Assembly (NCBI GenBank): GCA_011634665.1
Contig: WAEK01000020.1
Span: 446,001 to 510,000 of the forward strand
Reading direction: 5' to 3'
DNA: 64,000 bases
Source of the DNA: Mortierella sp. BCC40632
Taxonomy: Eukaryota; Mortierellomycota; Mortierellomycetes; Mortierellales; Mortierellaceae
In this document: positions 46,378-58,600 of the stretch, in pieces
How positions within the stretch are numbered: the first letter of the stretch is position 1
Layout: each line of letters opens with the position of its first letter
The notes under the pieces: model-generated
Seen by the model: the letters and a program-made list of their open reading frames with translations, nothing else
Told to the model about the DNA's origin: nothing
Databases searched by the model: none
Made by a program: the position numbers and the translations under genes

Positions 46378-46564
46378 GAAAGAGGGAAAGAAAGAAAGAA
46401 AGGACAAAAGAGAGATGGGCGTGGCTCTACCGAGGAATTAGCGAAAAAAAAGTTGCCCTGGCGCAGAGTAGAGAATGGCGGATGGCGATGAAGGATGAGT
46501 GAAGAGAGAGTGAGAGAGAGAGAGAGAGAGGCGAGACGAGGCAGGGCAGAGCAAGAGTTTATAG

Positions 46565-46599
<35 letters not shown>

Positions 46600-47107
46600 G
46601 AGAGAGAAAGAGAGAGGCGACAGAGAAGAAGGAGAAGAAAAGTCTGAGAGCAGAAGTGATAAAAAATAGAGAGCCGCCAACTGTCCACTCTTCTCTCTCT
46701 CTCTCTCTCAATATGTTGTACGCTGACCAGGTCTCCCGCGCCCATTCTCCTCAAAAAAGTCTCTCTTGACCTTGGGTGTGGTGCCCCCCCCCTCTCCTTC
46801 ATCTTCCTCTTCCTCATGCTTGTGCTCATGATCGAGCCTGTTGGTGCTGCCACCGTTCCATTTGTGTGTGTGGTCCACCCCGGTGCTCTCCTTCCTCCTC
46901 TCCTCTCCTTTTGGTCGTCCTTCTTCACCTTGATGTTTGGCGCAACAATCTGCGAACTCTACCAAGCATTAACAATTTTAAGCTCGCAAACCTTCTTTGA
47001 TGATCGCTTCTTTCTGTACGTGGGCGTGTGTACTGCCCATGTTTTCTTTCTTTCTTTCTTCTATTCTTTTGTTTGTTGTCTGCTCGCTACTTCTACCAAG
47101 AACTCGT
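46172..47107. other. GA-rich region between the SMS-like and CLASRP genes
   Basis: The first 500 bases are almost pure G/A with scattered (GA)n runs (46250-46640). They are probably the leader or promoter of the SMS-like gene. The remainder is the 3' flank of the CLASRP gene. Frames at 46708-46965 (minus) and 46816-47175 (plus) overlap each other and neither shows a motif. Confidence 0.45.
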
Positions 47108-48645
47108 CTATCGTCGCCATGTACCTCGTCCTGATCTTGGTCGCGTACGAGATCGGGACCGAGACTTGGACCTAGATCTGGATCTTGACTTGGACTTGGA
47201 TCTCGACCTTGGTCCCTGCCCATGTCTGGCACGCCGACGAACTCGTTCTGCAGAGCGCGGCCTTGACCTCGAACGTGAGCGGCTCCTTCTCCGGTCAACA
47301 CCCCTAGCAGAGTCGCGGGTATTGCCTTCGCGCCGTATCCACCCTCGCTCTCGTGATCGACTCCGAGACCGACTTTTAGATACTAGTCGATGTGTGCGGT
47401 CTGGCAGGCGACCTCGGGCTCTTCCTGGACTTTTACTCCTGCTTCTACTTTTACTCCTGCCCCATCTCCCACCCCCACTCTTGCTTCTGCTCCTTGACCG
47501 ACGGCTTAGCCTTGGACGCGAACGTGAGCGTGAACGCGACCGCGACCGCGACCGAGACCGAGACCGAGACCGAGACCGCGAGCGATTTCGTCTAGTCACA
47601 TTACTGGTTCTGGCGCTCTCGCGCTTTTGGCCACGTCCTGGGCTCCTACTCCTCGATCTCTCTCGGTCAGACCGTTTCTTACTCGCCCCCTGGAAATCGC
47701 CACGACTATCAGAGAGTCTGTCTTTGCCTCGGTTGCTAACATGTCCATCAAGGTGGTCACTACTGTCTCTGTTGGCTTGGTCATGGGTAACCGCGCGGGA
47801 TGTGTCAGTGTGAATATCTTGTGTTGGCCGGGTGAGCTCTTGGTCCTTCTCTTTGGCCTGTCGGCGGAGCTCACTGCTCCGAGCTATAGATAAAATTCCA
47901 TGCACCAGGTTGATATGTTAGTGTGAAACCCTTGACTCCCACACTTGAATAAAAGCAAGACAGCCGCAGAGAATGCGCTCGAAATACATTACCTGATTGG
48001 GCAAGGCCTTGGCGCATCCTTTCTTTCAACTTTTCAGCAAGGCTCATCTTCATCGACATTGCAGTAGAAGGTACTGAACTCTGAGGCATTCCTCTCGACT
48101 CCACCGAGCGGGCAGTAACAGTCTTAATGTTGGCTTTCGTAGGCTGTTCATTCACCTCATCCACATACGCATCATGGCTGCCGCGTGGAGAGCCCGGAGG
48201 CGATCCCTCAAACTCTACAATGTACTCGACCTTTCCTCTCACAGGTGACTCTGACCCAGATCTTGAAGGACCGCTGCAAGGGGGAAGGAGCAGCGCAGGT
48301 GGATAGTGAGCATGCAGTTGTACTTTCAAAACTGGCCTCTATCCTACTTGGTGCTCACCATTAACTCTTTTTTTTTTTTTTTTTTTGCCTGTCATACCTT
48401 TCTGCATATGGCTCATAAGATGGGCTGGAGCGACCCGATCCTCTGTAATGCGAGTCATGAGAGTACCTCCGATATGATCTTGGATTTCTTGGCTTTGAGG
48501 GGCTTTCCGATGATGCATCCATTGCTTCAATCTCAGATGCCTTTAGAGGCTTCTTTTCCTGCCATTGTCCGTTCAAGGTTCTATGCTCACCAGAAAAAAA
48601 AAAAAAGCTTAGTTTCCAGAGTGCCAGAATGATAAAAAAAAATAG

Positions 48646-48676
<31 letters not shown>

Positions 48677-49167
48677 GGGGGGGTGATCAAAAGACATAAT
48701 GCAGAGACTTACGACAGCCGTCACTTTCAATTGCTTGACTCGAGCTTCCTGTTCCTTCCTAGCAATCTTTAGGTAACGATAGTAGTGCCTGATCGAATAT
48801 TCTTCACCAAGTCTATCCAAAAAATCTCGATCCTTTGCTGAAAGCTCCTCCAAATGGTCAAGAATGTTTTCCTCTTCGATCGCTGTCACTTCTCGGTCCG
48901 TCGTCGTCGACAGAGGACCCGGTTCTCCTCCTGACTCTTCTGCAATCTTTGTTCCATAATCGAAATGAAACGAAGGAGCTGTCGTTCCTGATGCAGTCCC
49001 GATATCCAATTTTCTATTTAAATAAACAAATAAACAAAAATAAAAAATAAAAAAAATAAAAAATAAAAAAAAAAAGATATGAAAATGTGTTAGAAAACGA
49101 CCGGTGCGGAGTAAATCCGGGAGGGGGAGATGGAAAAAAGATATCACTGAAAATTTGCCACTGTCTC

Positions 49168-49198
<31 letters not shown>

Positions 49199-50003
49199 CT
49201 TGGCCATGCTCATTACTTTTCGGAGGTTTTCCCAATCAGGGCATGGTGGCGTGCAACGAGATCATTCCATTCTTCTTCATTGTCCACAATACACTGCTCT
49301 TCAGACACTATATAAGCCTCGTAATAAAGACATGTCGTTAGTTGAGTTGAAACAAGCACATATCCGTGGCTGGTACGGAAGGAGGGGGAGGAGGAGAAGG
49401 AGGCTGTAGCAAGCAGAAAGCATTTCACCTACGTCCGAGTCGCGCCTTATCAACTAGGTCATGCCATCTCTCGAAACGAAGTTCATCGCCCAAGCCATCT
49501 TCATCCCTTTCAACTCGTAGTCCTGAATCAATCACTGGACGCGGATCATTGGGAAGAAAGTCTAATAGAGCCCTGCCATCAAATCGATCAATCTTTACTG
49601 ACGAGTCGCCTGGCCATGACATCCTAGAGAGAACAGAGAGTCAGGGTAGCACGCAACAGAACATGATGTCGGTCAGCAAAGAATGCTCGAAAAAAGAAAG
49701 AAAAAAGAAAAAAGAGAAAAGGTAACATGTGCATTTGCACTATGTACGCGAGATGTAATCATGCAAGCTTACAGGTTGTTGGAGTCTTCATGAATTGAAT
49801 ACATCTCTGGGTTCGTCACTACAAGATCCAAATTCTAGGCTTCAGAATCAAGAATCATATCCACGACAGGAGAGAAGAAGGAGGGGGGAGCACACTCGTC
49901 ATCCTACCAAGCTTTGATCCAGAGCCAGACACTCGCAGCAGTTGCATTGGGTCACCTAGCTAGAAGAATTCACCATCGGGTACAGCTAGACAGGTTAGAG
50001 TGC

Positions 50004-50037
<34 letters not shown>

Positions 50038-50347
50038 AAAAAATTGAGTGCTGCGATCTAGGGATTCCCTTACGCGAGACTCGTAGTAAGCGCGTCGCCG
50101 CTGTGCCCGTCGCCTCGTATTCTCAAGGATATCCTTGATACGCCTTTCTTCCTTGACTACACTAAAAGGACATTGAGTCGTATGAAAACGCATTGGTCAC
50201 AATAATGCATCCATGGGAGCACACATTAGTTCTGACATGGAGTTGCCCAAGGTTGCTGTGTTGCTGGGATCATCAGGAACTAGAGCACTTGTTTGCATCT
50301 CGAAATGCAACTTGTTGGACTGAAGAGTTGACATACGTTTTCCACAT
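47108..50347 (-). CDS. CLASRP: CLASRP/SWAP-N-domain splicing factor with RS domain
   Basis: Model: complement(join(47108..47883, 47993..48273, 48398..48585, 48713..49013, 49217..49307, 49433..49623, 49773..49818, 49908..49959, 50074..50161, 50337..50347)), 674 aa, ending in frame. CLK4-associating SR-related proteins take part in alternative splicing in nuclear speckles. Family landmarks: N-terminal MWKTVVKEERRIKDILENTR and RRRAYYESR, LGDPMQLLRV, MSWPGDSSVKIDRFDGRALL, LSEEQCIVDN, GKVEYIVEFEGS and SLAEKLKERMRQGLAQ. The last exon is a long Arg/Ser domain (SRSRSRSRS tracts). The MWxxxxKEER start exists only if an 11-base first exon (ATGTGGAAAAC) is spliced to exon 2, and this restores the family's usual N-terminus. 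The acceptor of exon 8 (CTGGTGAG) is the weakest call. Confidence 0.9.
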
Positions 50348-50529
50348 GCTTTACAAATGCTGAAGAGGTGGAAACTGATGTCTATTGTTCTGAATCCAGG
50401 GTCCAGGGTTGGATGAATGCGCAAGGATCGAATGATGCGATTAGGGAGACAGGTAAAAGAGAAGAAGAAAAAGAGGAGAGACTGGAAAAAAAGTTTTAAA
50501 TATTTTTGACAGGCCGCAGACTAAACTTC

Positions 50530-51734
50530 TTATGCTCGTTCCCACTCGTCCTCATCCATCTCCTCGCGGTCATTCTCACTCTCCATATCTTGGCTCGTCT
50601 GACCAAATCGTCTCCTACCACGCGAATGGCCTGAAACGGCCCGTGGTTGTTGCGATACGGGAACTTGATGCCTTTTCCTCTGGAGGAAAGGAGACGCGTC
50701 GGGCGAACTGCCCAAGTACTCCCCATCATAACGTAATTCATCGTCTGAATCATCTCCTTCAAAAGGACGGACCTCGTGTTGGTCCCACTCGTTGGCAACG
50801 ACTACCTTATCCTGGTCTGCTCCAATGGCTGTCATCAACAGCTGCGCTATCCATGTCGCAGACCCTGCGAGAACATAACCATCCAGACAATGAAAGAATG
50901 AGAGTAAGTCTAGTGGAATTAACACACAGGGAAAAAAGAAAAAGAAAAAGCAAGGGTGTACCAAACTTTACCTCCGACAACGATGCCAATGATGGCCGCA
51001 ACGGTAAAGAACGAGTAGACAGGTAAAAAGGCCTTGCAGATATCGCGCATCATCTCGTACGGACCTCGTGCCACTTCCAGAAAAGCATCCATTGGAGCTT
51101 TGACAACCCAAGCGATTCCCCTCCAAGTAGCCATCAAACTCCATCCAATGATCCGGAAGGACAAGAGTCCAACTGCTTGGATACCTGGCCAAATGGTGGA
51201 ACTCTGTGATGACGCTCCCGGTTCATCCTTCCCAAATGACCGGGCACCTGTTGCACCTGGAGACGACGGCGGTCGACGAGATGGCACACCGTTTTCCGAT
51301 GAAAGGTTATCTACAGCAATCGGAAGCGGGGACGGAGCCAAGGATGGCTGTACCACGACGATAGACGAAGGCGGTTGAAAATCCTCCTGTTGCTGTTGTG
51401 AAGGCGGGTCGATATCTCCCACTTTGCTCCATTTGGATTCAAGTCCTCCCGATGACTTGTCGGTAGCTGTATCCTGGAGGATGTAAGGGCGAGTTTGAAC
51501 AGGATGGATGCCTTCGTTGTCGCTTTGGAGTGATCGTGTGGGCTCCTTGACCTGGTTTGCAGAGAGAACGTTGGGAACAGAGTATGCTGCAACTGATAGG
51601 AATATGGCCATGGCCGATAGAATCCCGCACCGACCAATGGTCGGCTCAGGTTCGTTTTCCAGTTCAACCAATTCGGTCGTGTTGTGCGCTGATGCCCGCA
51701 TTGGCGTCTTTGAAATTCTTGGTTCCTTGGACAT
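50530..51734 (-). CDS. Unknown fungal membrane protein with three hydrophobic segments
   Basis: Model: complement(join(50530..50864, 50972..51734)), 365 aa. I do not recognise the family. Visible features are a short polar N-terminus and a first helix (GILSAMAIFLSVAAYSVPNV). A Pro/Ser/Gln-rich loop of about 120 residues follows, then a long hydrophobic-amphipathic region (LLSFRIIGWSLMATWRGIAW, FLPVYSFFTVAAIIGIVVGG). After the intron come a further hydrophobic stretch (GSATWIAQLLMTAIG) and a very acidic C-terminal tail with a KR/RGRRR patch. The segment VVKAPMDAFLEVARGPYEMM, with two short helices between membrane segments, recalls membrane-shaping ER proteins, but this is only an impression. 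A TATAAATA-type element near 51945 on the minus strand could serve as its promoter. Confidence 0.72.
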
Positions 51735-52214
51735 GTCCTGTTCTGGATTCAACAAGGGAGCAAATCGATTCAATCAAGACCGAGGTCAGAAATGGGTAAA
51801 TGATTGGACGAGCAAAAGAGATGGATCCTTTATTTGCTCTCGAGAAGGAGGGGAAGGGGGAAGGGGGAAAGAGAGTCCTGTGCCTTGTGCCATTCTCTCA
51901 CATGCTCTCTCATGACATCTCATTCGCATCGGTTCAGCCTTTTATAAATATTTATATTTTTTTTACCTCAGCAATGTTGTAGGTCTAGTCTTTGGCAAGC
52001 TGATGAGTTGTTTGTTCGAGTAGTGACCCGCTCCTCCTCCCCCCTCCCCCCTTCCTCCTCGCGAGTCTTCTATCTGTCTTTAATCGAACGAGCTTGTCCA
52101 TCTTTTCAGCTTTCCGAAACAACGGTTGGCTTAGCAAAGGAGTGCGTACAAATCATCGCATAAGCAGGGTAGTGCCTTTTGTTCACATGTTCGTTCGCTA
52201 GATCGATCGTTTTA
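51735..52214. other. Intergenic region
   Basis: About 480 bases: AT-rich TATA-like sequence near 51940-51965 (reads TATAAATA on both strands) and a C/T-rich block near 52028-52060. No gene was recognised. Confidence 0.5.
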
Positions 52215-53936
52215 TTAGGATTTCCAAGGACGAGTGATAATTTCAAGGATTGCTTTATCGAAACTTGGTGGATTGTCGAGATAGAGATGGTGTCCTGCTT
52301 CAGGGATCCGTGCTAGAACAGTGGGTACACTCATGTTCTTCATTGCTTTCTCGGCCGCCCGGAAATCCATCCAATCATGAGTTCCGTCTACAGGGATGCA
52401 ATGCCAAACAGTCAGTGGATCTAGTCAAGCAATCACTCTTTCTCTCCGATCCTTCTTTTCCCTTTCTACACCGCTCATGCAGTCCATATCAAGGTCAAAC
52501 TTACATAGGAAGGCTGTTGGCATCTGGAGATCTTTAAGGCGATCCATAAGTGGCCATCGTGCAAAAGCTCCGGGTGCGAGAATTGTTGACATGGCGTATT
52601 CACCACTGCCGCTCTTGGAGGAAATATGATAAATGTAGTTGTTCAAGTCCTGTTGAGATAAACAACTGAGTGAGTAAGGTCTACTTGGTATATTTCAGAA
52701 GGTTGACATGATCCAATTTTCTTTTCCAAGAAAAAATAAAAACATACGCGTAGTTCGGCCTCTTCCAGGAAGTGAAAGCGGCGGGATGTATAAGCAGCGA
52801 CTAAGGAAGGCCCAAAGGGTCCTGTCCAGCGCATGATTGACTGCGGAGTGATATTTCGTTCCCATGCTCCCATAGCCATCCTTCTGAACCATGTGCCTTG
52901 TGGTGGTGGTGTCGAGGACCTGGTGGTCGCATTATTCGGGGCGACCGCAGGATTGATTTCAGCATCATCTGATGATTGCGGTGGTGGTGGGAGTGGGGCG
53001 TTTTGTGCTTCTGGGTTCTCTGGGATTCCAACTAGATCATTTCAAGATATGGATAAACCTGTCAGTCTAGCCTATCATCTGATTGGTGACAAATCATTTT
53101 TTTTTTTTTTTTTCCTTTTCTGTAGGCTTCCTTCCCTCCTTCTTTTGCCCTTTCCCCTTTCTCTCCCTGCTTCTCTTACCTGGACTGACGAGGATGAGCT
53201 TCTCCACTCGATCGGGATGCTTGAGTGCGTATACAGTAGAGAGATAACCTCCAAGGGAATGTCCGATCAAAACAAACTTTTCAATCTTCTGCTTCTCACG
53301 CCATTCTTCGAGAGCAGAGATGAAAAAGTTTTCCGCATCCTCAACCACCTTCTTGACTGGTACTTTCGAAGAGTGTCGAATGTTAAAGTCTGGCCGGGAG
53401 CTGCCGCCCATGCCTAGCCAATCGATCGCATAGATCTTGGCATTAGGGATCTGAGACAAACTGAAGTAATTCCTGTAAAAAAATCCAAGTCCAGCACCAA
53501 ATCCATGGCAAATGACAATTGCACGTTCTCCGGGTGCTGGAGGCGAGATCATCGAGTCTTCCTCGCCCAAACTTTTAATGTCGAGGTTAGTTTGTGCGAT
53601 GGGAGTTCGACCTTGATCGTCAGTGCCCTTATCATGCTCCTCCACTGAAGCCTCGGAAGTGTCAATAGTGGAGTCTGATGTCCTGTTCTGGTGGATAATC
53701 AAAGTATTCATAGCCCGTTTCTTTCCAGAGAGATGAACAAGGCCAACACGAGCCACTGTTGAATTGGTGTCGGCGCTTGTAGAGGTAACACCCTTGAAGG
53801 AGAAGAACTGGAGGCGGGAGAGCAATCGAGCCTCGGAGATACGGGCTTGTTCATGATCACATCGGCTCCACCAGGTCTGGATAGCACCCCACCTGGAGTG
53901 AATCCCTGGCGCTGCGGGGAGATTCTCAGAAGGCAT
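52215..53936 (-). CDS. Alpha/beta hydrolase, ABHD4/ABHD5 (CGI-58)/Cld1-Ict1 family
   Basis: Model: complement(join(52215..52387, 52505..52649, 52748..53031, 53180..53936)), 452 aa. The fold signatures are ICHGFGAGLGFF (oxyanion HGFG, 144-147), DWLGMGGSSRPDF, nucleophile elbow GHSLGG (Ser227), Asp400 region (GTHDWMD) and His428 with the HX4D motif GHHLYLD (His428, Asp433). Family members act on N-acyl-phospholipids, cardiolipin or lysophosphatidic acid, or regulate lipases at lipid droplets. Animal ABHD5 lacks the Ser nucleophile, whereas here it is present, so an active hydrolase or acyltransferase is expected. An IxGPFGxSLV-like element (WTGPFGPSLVAAY) and YIYHISSKSGSGEYA also match the family. 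A Pro-rich insert lies just after LVSPVGIPENP. The ATG at 53936 is the first in frame; a TATAAAAA element lies about 240 bases upstream. Confidence 0.92.
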
Positions 53937-54566
53937 AATGGGGAAGCGGAAGCGTGGGCGGATGATTAGACGTGGAATGATGGCGAGTGTAAGCAGGAAG
54001 AGGAAGAGAGAGTAAAGTCGGATGATTAGGCGTGGAATGGTGGCAAGTCGAAGTAGGGCAGCTGGATTTACGAATGGTTGAGAATGAAACAAAGAGACAC
54101 AGAAAGGTGGAATGAATGAAGGATGTGAAGTGAAAGTCTTGGGTACAATGAGAAGGCGGGAAGAAGCAGCGAGTTTTTATATGACCAAAATAAAGGGGCG
54201 AAGCAAAAAAAGGAAATAAACTGGAGGATGAGCAGGAGTAGCAAAGAAGAGGGTCCACGCAGAGCGTGCGTATCCAAATCTTGAGCCGATCGAGTTTCTC
54301 GAGGAAAAGGAAGAGTTGACGTTCTTGCTGAGTCCAGGCTGACAGTCGAAAGAACCCCACATTTAGTTTTAAACTACAGGATTTTGAATTGGTCAAGTTT
54401 AGACCTACACGTACATCACAAGGATTGCCTTTTCAGGGACGTACACAGTAAATTATCTTTGGAAGGGGGGAGTTCAGCGTGGGCACACACACCAAGGACT
54501 ATTTTTCTACGATTCGAGTTGGGCTCATCATCTCTCTCCTCTCACCACTCATCATCAGCTTCAAAC
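53937..54566. other. Divergent promoter region, ABHD gene and DUF2470-like gene
   Basis: A 630-base head-to-head interval. Minus-strand TATAAAAA at 54174-54181 suits the hydrolase gene. Tandem near-identical segments (CGGATGATTAGACGTGGAATGATGGC and CGGATGATTAGGCGTGGAATGGTGGC, shown here only as the shared core GGATGATTAG.CGTGGAATG) occur at about 53957 and 54019 in its leader. Confidence 0.5.
54174..54181 (-). promoter_or_regulatory. TATA box of the ABHD-type hydrolase gene
   Basis: TATAAAAA on the minus strand about 240 bases upstream of the ATG at 53936. It argues against upstream non-ATG extension of the protein, because that frame would lie in the leader. Confidence 0.5.
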
Positions 54567-55353
54567 ATGCAAAGAGGAGCTCAAGACCCGATCACACCCC
54601 ACTCAGAACGACTATGTGGATACATGAACGATTCCCGTCCAGGAATCGTGCTTTCATATGCCCGCTACTTCGGAGAACATACCATGGCGACAAAGGCCCG
54701 GATGGTGGAGGTCGACAGGAGTGGTTTTCTCATCAGCTGTGAGGAGAATGGAGAGGAGCATGAAGTGCGTGTTGCCTTTGCCCAATCTCTCCATACCGTC
54801 AGCCAAGTCAGAGATACTCTCATGAGCCTTGCCAAGGAAGCCGAGACCGCCCTCGGCGGCAACAAAGATTCTGCCCAGGTCTGATCCAACTTTGAGCAAT
54901 CGTCTCGTTTGTTATTAACGAGGCTGCACTTTGACACTAATATCCTGATATTTGCGCCTCTATCATATACCCAATGCCTTATAGAGTTCATCGCAGGATA
55001 AATTGTTCTTTCTGCCCGGTTTTGATATCGAGTCTGTTAGCATTATCGTAGGACTTCTCATGATCTTTTATCTCGACAATTTCCCTGGCACGACCAGCCC
55101 TTTTCTTCAATGGATCAGACAGACTTTTGGAGCCAAATTTATCCATGGATCTGTGGTGTTTGCATCTGTCGTGCACACACTCGAGGCCGTCGTGTCTTTG
55201 TATTTCACCCTTGTTGTCGGGCGAGATGTCTTTGAGCCTTCAGATGTAGCTGGGTGGTTCCTTGCAGTTTTTGTTTTTGGGTACAAGAGCTTAGGTCCTT
55301 TGGTCCGGCTGGCCTACCGGCAACAAGCACAGAAATCCAAAAAATCCCAATAA
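54567..55353 (+). CDS. DUF2470-like domain fused to a small membrane domain
   Basis: Model: join(54567..54878, 54997..55353), 222 aa, phase 0 junction. The N-terminal 100 residues resemble the DUF2470/heme-utilisation-type domain: CGYMNDSRPGIVLSYARYFG, then ARMVEVDRSGFLISCEENGE and a helix ending AETALGGNK. After the splice (CAG to DKLFFLPGFD) comes a three-helix membrane part (VSIIVGLLMIFYLDNF; FIHGSVVFASVVHTLEAVVS with YFTLVVG; GWFLAVFVFGYKSLG) with a basic C-terminus. In plants and bacteria DUF2470 domains occur in tetrapyrrole-related proteins; a role in heme handling here is an inference. The donor is GTCTGA, weaker than its neighbours. If it is not used, the protein would stop after the N-terminal domain. 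Confidence 0.75.
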
Positions 55354-55674
55354 AAAAAAGAGAGAGAGTATTCACTACATATTCCCGCCTCTCCTCCTTC
55401 AACTCAGTGCTCTTTTATCGCTACAAGGCTACGAGTCCTACTGAGAAAGCCAAGCCACCATTAAAGAGTGGTCATTTAGTGAGGCGATCAAGCATCCATC
55501 CATCCAGCAACCTGCTCATTGCTCGTCGTCCTCTCAATAACCGCGTTTTCACTTCACTCTTGATCAGGAGAAAAGAGACTCGAGCAACGAATTGGCATCT
55601 GTCCTTATCCTTACACAAGCTCTGGATCAATCACAATAATCTGGTGCCCACCTCTGCGGGATCCGATCGCTCCC
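55354..55674. other. Short intergenic region before THO2
   Basis: A 321-base gap. An open frame runs through most of it without recognisable features. It presumably holds the 3' end of the DUF2470-like gene and the THO2 promoter. Confidence 0.5.
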
Positions 55675-58600
55675 ATGGACAGGCTCCTCCTCCAGCTGAA
55701 GGAGACGGGATCTGATGAAGCTCTGTAAGCATTGGCGTTCCTCCTCCGTCATTCTCTAAACTAGATGGTCCGCATGGTCGTGTTCTCCCGATGGAGTTTG
55801 AGACTAATAACTATCATCCCATTATTCCATCTAGGCTGAATCATTCATACCCGCTCCTAGATGCACCAACCAATCTTGTTCACCCACTCTCTCAGGTCAT
55901 TCAGGATGTTATTCACGCCACCCTCGCCGAGACTATTCTACCAGCACATGCCGCCACGTTTTTGTCTAAACTATCTACCCGTCAAACGGAAACTAGTACA
56001 GTGGACATCCCATCGCTTATCGTAGATTTGATATGGGTGGTCGAAATTGAACTGGAAACGTGTGATCCAGGACGCTTGGGTCGACTTCACACACTAACAA
56101 AGGCCATCATCGTAAGTCAAGCTTCTGGTTATACAAGAGTCGGGATACTTTTTTGATTCTTGTTTATTCAAGGATTCTAACATCATTCCTTTCTCTCTCT
56201 CTGGCCTCTTTCTTTTAGGCTCAAGGGTTTGTACCTGTGGACATGATGAAGGAGCGCTGGGAACTGGGTTTTCTCGAGTCGGTTGGACTTATCCTCAATT
56301 CAAAGCTATTCTTAAAACGTGTCGTTCGCATCAACACTGCTCAGTTGTAAGTTCAACCCGATTCCGGACAAGTGTCACTGGCATTCGAAGGCCTTCGTCG
56401 AAGCATGGATTATCAACTTGTATACGGTCAGCAAAAACATCACGGATTCGCTGACGCAAAAAAACAAACATCTCTGGTTATCGTCGCACATTTCTCCCTT
56501 CTCTTCCCTCCCAACCCGGTGCCATGGATGCCGTGGATTGTTCACCACAGGTACAAGCAGCAAAAGTATAATCTTCTTCGTGAAGAATCCGAGGGCTACT
56601 CGAAATTGATCACAGAGCTCTCCAGCGGCACGGATGACAGCGAAGACATCTCAGTGTCCAGTGCAATTGCCGACGATGTCTTGACCAATGTCAAATCTCT
56701 CATTGGTACGAGTTCTATGAATTCTGTTTTCAACGGAGTGTCTGTCGCTGGAAATCGATCCACTATTGTCTGGTGTTGCCAAGACTAAAGAAAAAAAAAT
56801 GTCTTCCTTTCGCCACTGTGGTTATTTCCTTTCTTTTCACAGGATATTTTGACCTGGACCCCAACAGAGTATTGGATATCACACTGGATGTATTTGCAGC
56901 TAATGTTGTGACACATCATCGATTCTTTATTGAATTTCTTCGCAAGTCGCCCTGGAACTCTCAGTCGACCGAACATGGAGCCGCGAGTAGGAATCGTGCA
57001 TGTGCTCAGATCTTGGGTTTTAAATTCCAAACGCTCCAGGTAAGTGCATTTGCTCTATTCAATTCATCCCCATGATGAGTGGGTAGAGTTAAGCTTTGCT
57101 CTAATGTTGAGATATCATTCATTTGGACAGCGTCCTGAGAACCGCCACCTGAAGTCTGTGGAGATGTACACGGTAGCAGCCTTGCTGATCAAACATTCCA
57201 TCTTGGCCATTGAAGACTTATACCCACATGTAAGTATCTACACATACAGTCATTCAGCAACATAGTTGCCACCAAACAGGATTCCCACTCTCCTCCTTCC
57301 TAGCCTCTTCCCTGCTAATATTATTGGTCTCGCCGCGACTTGAACTATAGCTCTCGTTGCCAGAGGAAGACATGGAAAAGGAGTACCAAATATTTGTTGA
57401 CGAAATGAAAGAAAAAGCACAGAGTTTCAAGAACAACCTCCTTGCGGTAAGTCGCTCACGAGCTTACTTTTTTTTTTTCGACTGTAAAAGGAAGAAGGGA
57501 AAAGTGAATTAACCTAGTTGTTCGATCATGGACAGATGGCGGGTGCACTTGTTGACGACACATTACCGGCGGCATCCACCAACACCGACGCGAAGGATGA
57601 AGCCATGGCAGAGGCCGCCACCGTCGAGTCCGAGCCCGAACTACCACTACCTAACCAAAAGATTGGAATCGTGGACGCTCTCTTGTCGATTGGAGATATC
57701 GAACACGCCATGTTCATTTTAGCACGGTTCCCAAAATTGACAGCTTCACACCCAGAGATTGCAGATCTAATTTGTCGCCTTGTGCACGTTATGGTTGAGA
57801 ATCTGTACACGCCATTCTCACCTAAAGGACAGCACCCAGAGTTGACTCGCCAGGAGAACTTTAACTATCGCTATCCAGATACCAAAAACCGGGAGGTTGC
57901 CGTGGTTCGCGTTCTTTCTCCAAACCTGCCACTCGCAAACGAAAGTCACCGTTATGAATACTTTTATGAGGGATGGAAGGACGAGCTTGTGCGGTGCGAG
58001 ACGGTTCAGGATATGATTAGTTTTGTGACACCACTTTTAGCCGTTGTGGGAGTTCGGATCCATCGAGACACAAGTCTCGTTGCAAAACTATGCCGAATTG
58101 GTGTAGGCATGTTGACCAAGTTGCGAGGAGAAATTCAGCAAGTCTCTACAACTCCTGATCAACACCGCCTTCAGGATCTACAGGATCAAGTCGCCAAGAT
58201 CGAGTCTGTTTGGGTTGATATGACGCGCGCACTCTTTCTTCCAACGATTTCACTTGTGTACCCCAATCCTGGTAGGTGTTGATATAACTCCTTGTGTCTT
58301 TGGATAACACAAGATAACCCAATGGATAAGATTGAGGGTCGTTTTACGCTTGATCTTCTGACCTGCCCCCTTCCCCCTCTCAATTTTTTTTGTATATAGG
58401 TATTGTGAATGAGATTTGGCAATTCCTGAAGAGCCTTCGCTACGAAACTCGATTTGGTCTCTATGGCGAGTGGAAGACAGAGTCTGTACGATCTTACCCT
58501 GAACTCCAAGTGAGTGTAGCTGCCACCGAAAAGGAAGCCAAGAGTGTGATGCGTCGAATCAACAAGGAGGATGTCAAGAAGTATGGACGAATGTTTGCCA

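Noticed and set aside
46708..47175. Overlapping plus and minus open frames between the SMS-like and CLASRP genes
   Set aside because: Each is the mirror of the other in biased sequence; no start context, motif or domain favours either.
53937..54092. In-frame hydrophobic extension upstream of the ABHD-type hydrolase
   Set aside because: It begins only with a TTG codon, has no ATG, and lies in the likely 5' leader downstream of the TATA element.
55791..56111. Met at 55791 (MEFETNNYHP) as the THO2 start
   Set aside because: A 50-base upstream exon (MDRLLLQLKE...) with GTAAGC donor, ACTAATAAC branch site and CATCTAG acceptor joins in phase at 55835 and skips this ATG.
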